DNA of 6,601 bases, taken from Planctomycetaceae bacterium (GTDB lineage Bacteria; Planctomycetota; Planctomycetia; Pirellulales; PALSA-1355). The translations under genes and the position numbers were made by a program. Of this stretch, positions 1 to 4,766 are shown in pieces. The first letter of the stretch is position 1; each line of letters begins with the position of its first letter. The stretch is from assembly GCA_005773095.1 (NCBI GenBank), contig SXHT01000177.1:1-6601 (forward strand). Reading direction: 5' to 3'. The notes below the pieces were generated by a model that was not told the origin of the DNA, made no database searches, and saw nothing but the letters and a program-made list of their open reading frames with translations.

Positions 1-255
1 CCTCCTTGCGATTTACAATCGGCAATCGACGATGGACAGCATCGGGGACACAAAATCGGGCTCAGCGATTTCCCCGGCGTGGACGTGGCGCTGGAAGTGG
101 TCTTGGGGCTCAGCCCAGCCGGCGAACTGTTGGTGGAGATAGAGCAGACCCAAATGCTGTTCAACAAGGATGGGGTCCGAGTCTGGTACGCGGCAGAAGA
201 CGGTTCACCGCCCCACCGCATCCGACTCGGTCTGATGGCTGCCCCTCTGCGTTAG
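1..255 (+). CDS. C-terminal fragment of an unrecognised protein (5' end outside window)
   Basis: Frame 1 is open from the left edge to a TAG at 253-255, giving 84 residues. From about residue 22 onward it reads like real protein: hydrophobic and charged residues alternate (for example VDVALEVVLGLSPAGELLVE, then a WYAAEDG stretch) and third codon positions are mostly G or C. The first 20 or so codons look less typical, so the left part is less certain. Strand-like alternation with turns at SPAGE and AEDGS suggests a beta-rich end of a soluble domain, but I do not recognise the family and see no catalytic motif. No ATG occurs before codon 52, which fits a gene that starts outside the window rather than a small intact one. 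It converges on the vWA gene with a gap of about 62 bases. The reading frame is seen; the call that it is coding is inference from composition. Confidence 0.55.
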   Translation, partial: PPCDLQSAIDDGQHRGHKIGLSDFPGVDVALEVVLGLSPAGELLVEIEQTQMLFNKDGVRVWYAAEDGSPPHRIRLGLMAAPLR

Positions 256-280
256 CATGTGCCCCCCTCGCGTTGCCCGT

Positions 281-293
281 CCGGCCAGGCCGG
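281..293. repeat. Short perfect inverted repeat between convergent genes
   Basis: CCGGCC and GGCCGG flank a single A, giving a perfect 13-base inverted repeat in the 62-base gap between the two converging genes. It could fold as a small GC hairpin on either strand and act as a weak bidirectional terminator. No T-run follows on either side, so an intrinsic terminator of the classic kind is not supported. It may equally be a copy of a dispersed GC-rich palindrome. Confidence 0.35.
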
Positions 294-317
294 CCCTACC
301 CGATTAGCGACTTCAAG

Positions 318-2381
318 TTAGAGCTTAGGAGCGGGGCGTTTTTGTGGCCGGTTGCGGTTGAGCTTCCTGAGCTCGTCATCCGACGGGGCCGGAGCTCCAC
401 CGTTGCCGCCCGGGGCCTCTTTGGGCGCGTTGACGCCGGTGTACCTTTCGATCCACCTCCAGCCGACCGGGACGCTCATTTCACGTTTGGCCAGCATGGC
501 CCAGGGGGTGCCGTCATGATCTTTTGCGACGCGCTCCAGGTATTCTTTGGCCTGCCGGGCATGCTTCTCAAGCGCGCTGCCCACGGTAATTTCGTCGGCC
601 GGCACGAGTTCCCAGGTGTCGTTCTTGGGATCCTGAAACTTCATGCCCTGCTTGGCTTTGGCCAACATGGCGTTGTAGGCTTCGGTGCGAACCTTGACCG
701 CCAAGGTTCGACCCATCGCCAGGTCGTAGCCGGCTTGCCAGCGAGGCTGGGTGAGCTTATCGCGGTCCTTCTCGCCGGTCTTGAGCGTTTCGAAAACTTG
801 ATTCACTTTCGGCTCGAGCACGGCCGCTTGCCGCTGTGCAATGGACAGCTTGTTCGCCAGGTCGGCTTCGTTGACCTTGGGGAACCGAGTGGCCGGCGAC
901 TCCATGGGCGTGATCTGCGAGAACTGGGCCGCCTTCACGAGGGCCTGCCGGGCCTTGTTGACCTTCATCAGCCGATCGTACTCTTTGTTCGAGACGTAAT
1001 CCGGGCGGTAACTGCGCATCACCTGCGGATCGAAAAAGTAGTCCAGGTGCGCCGTCATCGCCGAGGTTCGGCTGCGGTCCACGCGGTTTCGCACGTCACG
1101 ATTGGGGTGGACGGTAAAATAAATGCCCCCCGTCTCGTAGCACAGCCGCGTTAGGCTGTATGGCCCAAATCCCGACTCCATCGGCCCTTCCTCGCCGCGG
1201 ACATTCGTAAAGCCCAGCTTCACGATCTCCGGCTTGAACGACTCGGGACCTTGGCGCACCGGCACCCATTGCGGCGGTTGATCGAACTGCGGGTCCGGGT
1301 CGACATATTTGATTTCCACCTCTTTGCGGCCAAAGGGCGCGGGCACGCCAACCACATACACCGGAATCTCGTGCTTGCGGCAGGCGGTCACCGTGTCGTC
1401 GAGGCCTTGATCGTCGTCACCTACTTCGTCGGTAAAGACGACGAACATCAGGTTGCGGCGTGGTTCTTTCAACCGGTATTCCTTGTATTTCTCGACGGCC
1501 TGATGGATCGCGGAAAAGGTCATTTCGACGCCCGATTTATCGGTCTGGATCTTGCCGACGTGATACATCAATTCTCTCACGTCGTCGGTTGGTTTCTGGG
1601 TCAGGAACGTGACCTTCTGCCCGAAGGCCACCGCGGCGGTCAACAGCGGCTTGCTGCTGTGCCGTTTGAAGGCTGCGTTGCCCGCGGCCTGCACGACGCC
1701 CAGTTCTTCGTAAATCCGCTCGAACCGCTTGTTGATTTCCGCACGCTGCGATTCCAAGCTACCCGACTGATCGAAGAACCAAACAACGAGTGTCTTGCGT
1801 TCTTCGAGCGAGAGCAGGATCTCATGCGTAATGCGGTCGACAGCACCTTCGGCTACCGTTGTGCCGACGCCCGCCGCGCCGCGTACGACCATGTTGCGGC
1901 TGAAGTGCGGGCCGGTGGCCAGTGCGATGTCTTGTCGAACGGAGATGTCGCCAACCAAGCCACCTGCTGCAGCCTGGGTTCCTGTTTCGCCAAGCGGGCC
2001 GACCAGTCCCGTTACGTTGTCCAGGCCCCCGCCGGCGATCATCGAGCCGTGCGGCAAGGCGGAGACCTCGGAGATGTTGGGCGTCATGGCGAACGCCATT
2101 TCACTGCCGCCGAGACTGTTGGCGCCGATCTTTTCCTGAGGATCATTGGAAAAGTAAAACTCGTCGGGCGTCTCGAGATTCATTTCGGCTTCGTCGGCTG
2201 CCGGAAGGGAGGTGGTGAAGGCCCGGATCAGGTCCTCAACGGGTTGGGAGGTGGCCGCCAGCGTCAGGCCGATCAGAACCAGCATGTGCACGATCATGCT
2301 GATGAACCAGGAGGGCACTTGGAACGGCGAAACGTCCTCTTCCTCGGGCGTCAGCCGCACGGTCGGCGATGGGGTAATCAT
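318..2381 (-). CDS. Membrane-anchored von Willebrand factor type A (vWA) domain protein
   Basis: A 687-residue protein from ATG at 2381 to TAA at 318-320. Residues 1-22 are a short cytoplasmic segment; 25-43 form one transmembrane helix (SWFISMIVHMLVLIGLTLAA), so the rest should face the periplasm. Residues 85-180 are Gly-rich and low in complexity. The vWA domain starts near residue 195 with strand TLVVWFF followed by the MIDAS motif DQSGS (204-208). The conserved Thr of the second MIDAS loop is in GVEMT (T288), and the third motif is FTDEVGD (D318), so metal-dependent ligand binding looks intact. Residues 495-640 are helical and charged, and the tail is Pro/Lys-rich. vWA domains bind protein partners through a metal ion; the partner here is unknown. 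Start choice: the frame stays open to 2555, but those extra 58 codons are very Arg-rich and look non-coding. GTG at 2387 is an alternative, since GGAG at 2396-2399 lies 8 bases upstream of it and 14 from the ATG. Domain call is firm; role is not known. Confidence 0.88.
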   Translation of the reverse strand: MITPSPTVRLTPEEEDVSPFQVPSWFISMIVHMLVLIGLTLAATSQPVEDLIRAFTTSLPAADEAEMNLETPDEFYFSNDPQEKIGANSLGGSEMAFAMTPNISEVSALPHGSMIAGGGLDNVTGLVGPLGETGTQAAAGGLVGDISVRQDIALATGPHFSRNMVVRGAAGVGTTVAEGAVDRITHEILLSLEERKTLVVWFFDQSGSLESQRAEINKRFERIYEELGVVQAAGNAAFKRHSSKPLLTAAVAFGQKVTFLTQKPTDDVRELMYHVGKIQTDKSGVEMTFSAIHQAVEKYKEYRLKEPRRNLMFVVFTDEVGDDDQGLDDTVTACRKHEIPVYVVGVPAPFGRKEVEIKYVDPDPQFDQPPQWVPVRQGPESFKPEIVKLGFTNVRGEEGPMESGFGPYSLTRLCYETGGIYFTVHPNRDVRNRVDRSRTSAMTAHLDYFFDPQVMRSYRPDYVSNKEYDRLMKVNKARQALVKAAQFSQITPMESPATRFPKVNEADLANKLSIAQRQAAVLEPKVNQVFETLKTGEKDRDKLTQPRWQAGYDLAMGRTLAVKVRTEAYNAMLAKAKQGMKFQDPKNDTWELVPADEITVGSALEKHARQAKEYLERVAKDHDGTPWAMLAKREMSVPVGWRWIERYTGVNAPKEAPGGNGGAPAPSDDELRKLNRNRPQKRPAPKL

Positions 2382-2472
2382 GCTCACCGTTAGCACTCCG
2401 AGATTTCCAGCCGGCTCACCGCGTGTGCCCGATCTGTGTCGCGTGTCGCGCGTTTTCCGCTTCCTCCAACTT

Positions 2473-2500
2473 TTCTTAATTCTCTCTTGAATCTGGTCAA
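2473..2500 (-). promoter_or_regulatory. Possible sigma70-like promoter for the vWA gene
   Basis: Read on the minus strand, TTGACC (2500-2495) is followed after 16 bases by TAAGAA (2478-2473). The -35 matches consensus at five of six positions, the -10 at only about three. Transcription would start near 2466 and leave a leader of about 85 bases before the ATG at 2381. That would also exclude most of the longer N-terminal extension. This is pattern matching only. Confidence 0.25.
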
Positions 2501-2594
2501 TTGGCAAGCGAGAACGGCGGGAAGCATGGGGCCAAAGCGTGATCCGGGGATGCACCTTGCCAGGGTGCTTTGACCACTTTGAACCTACGAGTGT

Positions 2595-2639
2595 GAGACC
2601 TCCGCAAGTGCTGCAAAGCGAAATCGCTTCCGGTGTCTC
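2595..2639. repeat. Nested inverted repeat (two-tier stem-loop)
   Basis: Outer arms GAGAC (2595-2599) and GTCTC (2635-2639) are extended by CCG (2602-2604) and CGG (2631-2633) across a small asymmetric bulge. Inside sits a second perfect inverted repeat, AAGCGA (2616-2621) with TCGCTT (2624-2629). The whole could fold in RNA on either strand or serve as a protein-binding site in DNA. It lies between the promoter candidates for the two divergent genes and outside both predicted transcripts. No T-run follows, so it is not an obvious terminator. Confidence 0.35.
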
Positions 2640-2764
2640 GCAATCGTAAATTCCTTGTGGACAGAGCCCTGATTCAACATTCGGTTGGTGCGAGCCACGT
2701 TATTGCAGGGTTGGCCGATCGTGGGGAGGCTTTCATGAAGTTTTGAGTTTGCCTGCGTCGCGGT

Positions 2765-2793
2765 TTGACGGCTGGGGCGACGCTATCTAGCAT
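2765..2793 (+). promoter_or_regulatory. Candidate sigma70-like promoter for the hydrolase-fold gene
   Basis: TTGACG at 2765-2770 (five of six consensus -35 bases) is followed after exactly 17 bases by TAGCAT at 2788-2793 (four of six consensus -10 bases). Transcription would start around 2800, about 70 bases before the ATG at 2871. Correct spacing and orientation make it the best promoter candidate in the window, though planctomycete promoters are poorly conserved and this remains a pattern match. Confidence 0.4.
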
Positions 2794-2870
2794 TACAAAA
2801 GGGACTTGTGTAATCTTCTCGTGGCAGCAAAACGCCCTTCCTATCTCCCGTTTAGCACGGATATTTTCGC

Positions 2871-3890
2871 ATGTGCGGTGTTTCGGACGGTGGCGGCCGG
2901 TACCTTTTGCACGAATCCATCGTTGGGGTTTGCGCCGTGGTCTTGGGTCTCATGCTGGCTTGGGCGTGCGGAATTACGGTGTTCCCACAGGCGGCTTTCG
3001 CGGAGCAAGCCGCCGCGGCGGACTCTGAGGCGGACAAGTTGCCAGATCCGGAAGATGTCACGCTCGAGACCGATGACGGCGTGACGATTGAGGCTACGTA
3101 TTACGGCAGTCTGCAGGGGAAGAACGCGGTTCCCATCATTTTGCTGCATGGCTATAAGGGCGATCGCCGCGACTTTGATGAATTGGCGCTCTACCTGCAG
3201 AACTTGGGGCATGCGGTGATTGCGCCTGATTTGCGCGGTCACGGAGATAGTACGCGGCTGGTACGCAACGGATCGACGATCAATCTCGATTCGTCCCGGT
3301 TGCGAAAAGATGACATTCAGGCAATGAGTGGTCTGGGGGGTGATGTCGAGTGCGTGAAACGATTCTTAATGCGCAAGAACAACGCCGGCGAATTGAATAT
3401 TGAAAAGCTTTGCGTGATCGGCGCCGACATGGGGGCCACCGTGGCGCTGTACTGGGCGGGCCGCGATTGGAGCTTGCCGCTGTTGCCCGGTCGCAAGCAA
3501 GGTCAGGACGTCAAGGCGCTGGTGTTGATCTCGCCGCAATGGTCCTTCAAGGGGATTCCGATCAGCGTGCCCTTGAACCTGCGACCCATCGAGCGGGAGC
3601 TATCGATGATGATGATCGTGGGTACCGGCGACTCGACAAGTCTTAGCGGCGCCAAGCGAATTCACAACACCTTGAAGAAGTACCGCACCGCGCCCCCCGC
3701 CGATCCGAAGGAGGCCAAAGACAAGCAAGACTTGTTTTTCACAACGCCGGACACGATTCTCAGCGGCGCCAAGATGCTGAGCGAAAAAAGCCTGAACTTG
3801 AACTCGAAGATCGCCACGTTTATCGACTGGCGACTGGTGCGCAAGAAGTTCGCTTGGACCGACCGCAAAAGTAAGCTGGAGGCGGAGTAG
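2871..3890 (+). CDS. Exported alpha/beta hydrolase-fold protein, probably catalytically altered
   Basis: A 339-residue protein from ATG at 2871 (first start after an in-frame stop at 2853) to TAG at 3888-3890. Residues 17-38 are strongly hydrophobic and AFA at 42-44 offers a signal peptidase site, so the domain is exported or tethered on the outer face of the membrane. The alpha/beta hydrolase fold is clear: strand VPIILLHGYKGD (87-98) with the HG oxyanion motif, DLRGHGDS (120-127), nucleophile elbow IGADMGA (183-189) and strand MMMIVGTGDS (246-255) that would carry the acid residue. The elbow reads G-x-D-x-G instead of G-x-S-x-G. Epoxide hydrolases and haloalkane dehalogenases do use Asp there, but they need a His near the C-terminus. 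The last His here is H265, too early, and the loop where it is expected (about 288-300) has none. A pseudoenzyme or binding role is therefore as likely as hydrolysis. No clear ribosome binding site precedes the ATG. It is divergent from the vWA gene and ends 21 bases from the LysM gene. Confidence 0.88.
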   Translation: MCGVSDGGGRYLLHESIVGVCAVVLGLMLAWACGITVFPQAAFAEQAAAADSEADKLPDPEDVTLETDDGVTIEATYYGSLQGKNAVPIILLHGYKGDRRDFDELALYLQNLGHAVIAPDLRGHGDSTRLVRNGSTINLDSSRLRKDDIQAMSGLGGDVECVKRFLMRKNNAGELNIEKLCVIGADMGATVALYWAGRDWSLPLLPGRKQGQDVKALVLISPQWSFKGIPISVPLNLRPIERELSMMMIVGTGDSTSLSGAKRIHNTLKKYRTAPPADPKEAKDKQDLFFTTPDTILSGAKMLSEKSLNLNSKIATFIDWRLVRKKFAWTDRKSKLEAE

Positions 3891-3911
3891 GTCTTTGCTG
3901 GGAACGCGGAA

Positions 3912-4559
3912 TTATTCGCCACCAAAAGCGCCGCGGGGAATTGGCGCAAGCGCTGGGATGGGCTCAATCTTTGGTTGTGCAGGTTCCACCGCTTTCTCGC
4001 GCGGCGGAATCTTGATGACCTGCCCGATCGGCAACAGGTCGGGGTTCTTGAGCACGTCTCGATTGTATTCGAACAGTTCATTCTGGAGCGCCGCATCGCC
4101 GAGAAATTCCTGCGCCAGCGCCGACAGCGTATCGCCGTCGGAAATCTTGTGGGTTAAGGCTCGCAGGCCCCCCTGATCCCATTGGGGACGAAGCAATTGG
4201 GGCTCGTCGAGCGATACAGCGTTTTCGTCCGCTGGTTCGTCGAGAGGATTAAGCAGCGCGCCGACCGGACTGAACGTACGGTGATAGCTGGCGGGGAGGT
4301 CTGGGGCGCCGGATGCTGTCTCGGGATCCATGCCCGTGGAGGCGGTGGGCACGCGTAAAGGCTTCGTCTGTAGCGGCGTCGAGTGGCTCGGGCGCGACCA
4401 ACGATCTGGCCCGTTTGTTTGCAGCCGGCGCTCGATCATGCTGCCGGTGCCCGCGACGGTTTCGGTCGTGGGGCGAACCGGTCTACGAAACGGCAACGCA
4501 GCGGCGATGGCCACGGCCACAATTGCGATCACAATTCCCGCCCTGGCCGTCAATCGCAT
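3912..4559 (-). CDS. Membrane-anchored LysM domain protein
   Basis: A 215-residue protein from ATG at 4559 to TAA at 3912-3914. Residues 7-23 form a hydrophobic signal-anchor (GIVIAIVAVAIAAALPF) after a short basic start MRLTAR. Residues 26-130 are Pro/Thr/Ser-rich and look disordered. A single LysM domain spans about 135-186: it opens with LTHKISDGDTLSALAQEFLG and closes with LPIGQVIKIPP, both typical of the family. A Pro-rich tail follows. LysM domains bind N-acetylglucosamine-containing glycans, usually peptidoglycan, so the protein probably links the inner membrane to the cell wall. No hydrolase domain is attached. Start choice: the frame opens further to a TTG at 4625, but those 22 codons are Cys/Pro/Arg-rich and the ATG places the anchor helix at a normal distance; neither start has a strong ribosome binding site. 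It lies 207 bases downstream of secDF on the same strand and may have its own promoter. It converges tightly with the hydrolase-fold gene. Confidence 0.85.
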   Translation of the reverse strand: MRLTARAGIVIAIVAVAIAAALPFRRPVRPTTETVAGTGSMIERRLQTNGPDRWSRPSHSTPLQTKPLRVPTASTGMDPETASGAPDLPASYHRTFSPVGALLNPLDEPADENAVSLDEPQLLRPQWDQGGLRALTHKISDGDTLSALAQEFLGDAALQNELFEYNRDVLKNPDLLPIGQVIKIPPREKAVEPAQPKIEPIPALAPIPRGAFGGE

Positions 4560-4705
4560 GGACTTGCGCCCAAGTAGATGCCCGCATTTGCTAGGCCGGC
4601 AAGGCAGCTTTGCCTGCGCCGACAATTCGCCAGTATCAGGTATCGGCTTGAGGGGCGTGGTACTTGAGTGAACGTGGAGGGTTGGAGGACCTCCTTGTGG
4701 CGGTG

Positions 4706-4711
4706 ATTGTA
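4706..4711 (-). promoter_or_regulatory. Possible -10 element for the LysM gene
   Basis: On the minus strand TACAAT matches the -10 consensus at five of six positions, within the 207-base gap between secDF and the LysM gene. No good -35 hexamer is found 16-18 bases upstream (the best, TGGAGC, matches three of six). If used, the leader would be about 140 bases. The gap also holds short palindromes at 4684-4694 (GGAGG/CCTCC) and 4727-4734, neither with a T-run. Confidence 0.18.
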
Positions 4712-4766
4712 GTGCCGGCTCAAGGCGGAGCTCCAGTGCGTCTGATCTCGCGGAGCGTGATGGCGA

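Larger units (their letters stand above)
2382..2870. other. Divergent intergenic region between the vWA and hydrolase-fold genes
   Basis: About 490 bases without a convincing gene. It should hold the promoters of both flanking genes, which point away from each other. The minus-strand frame that extends the vWA gene upstream of 2381 is Arg/Lys-rich and without domain character, and short plus-strand frames near 2765-3084 clash with the hydrolase frame. Visible elements are two promoter candidates, a nested inverted repeat at 2595-2639, a small inverted repeat GCACC/GGTGC at 2552-2568, a 9-base-spaced direct repeat of CTTTGA at 2568-2582, and a three-codon ORF with a consensus ribosome binding site at 2723-2746. 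I see no tRNA-like or riboswitch-like fold. Confidence 0.6.

Noticed and set aside
6..1154. Plus-strand frame of 382 codons
   Set aside because: It runs antisense to the vWA gene, is rich in Arg, Gly and His, has no domain character, and its left part conflicts with the better frame 1 coding end. Long antisense frames are expected in GC-rich DNA.
1251..2393. Plus-strand frame of 380 codons
   Set aside because: Entirely antisense to the vWA gene, whose MIDAS motifs and membrane helix are clear; the composition is His/Arg-rich and no motif is seen.
2382..2555. N-terminal extension of the vWA gene to an ATG at 2555
   Set aside because: The 58 extra residues are strongly basic and low in hydrophobics, unlike the rest of the protein, and a promoter candidate lies within the stretch. 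A start at 2381 (or GTG at 2387) puts the membrane helix at a normal position.
2952..2974. Lipobox at LAWAC in the hydrolase-fold protein
   Set aside because: Trp at -2 and Ala at -3 do not fit the lipobox, and an AFA signal peptidase I site lies further on.
4684..4696. Consensus AAGGAGG on the minus strand between secDF and the LysM gene
   Set aside because: No ATG or GTG follows at a usable distance, and the sequence is half of a GGAGG/CCTCC palindrome, so it does not mark a gene start.
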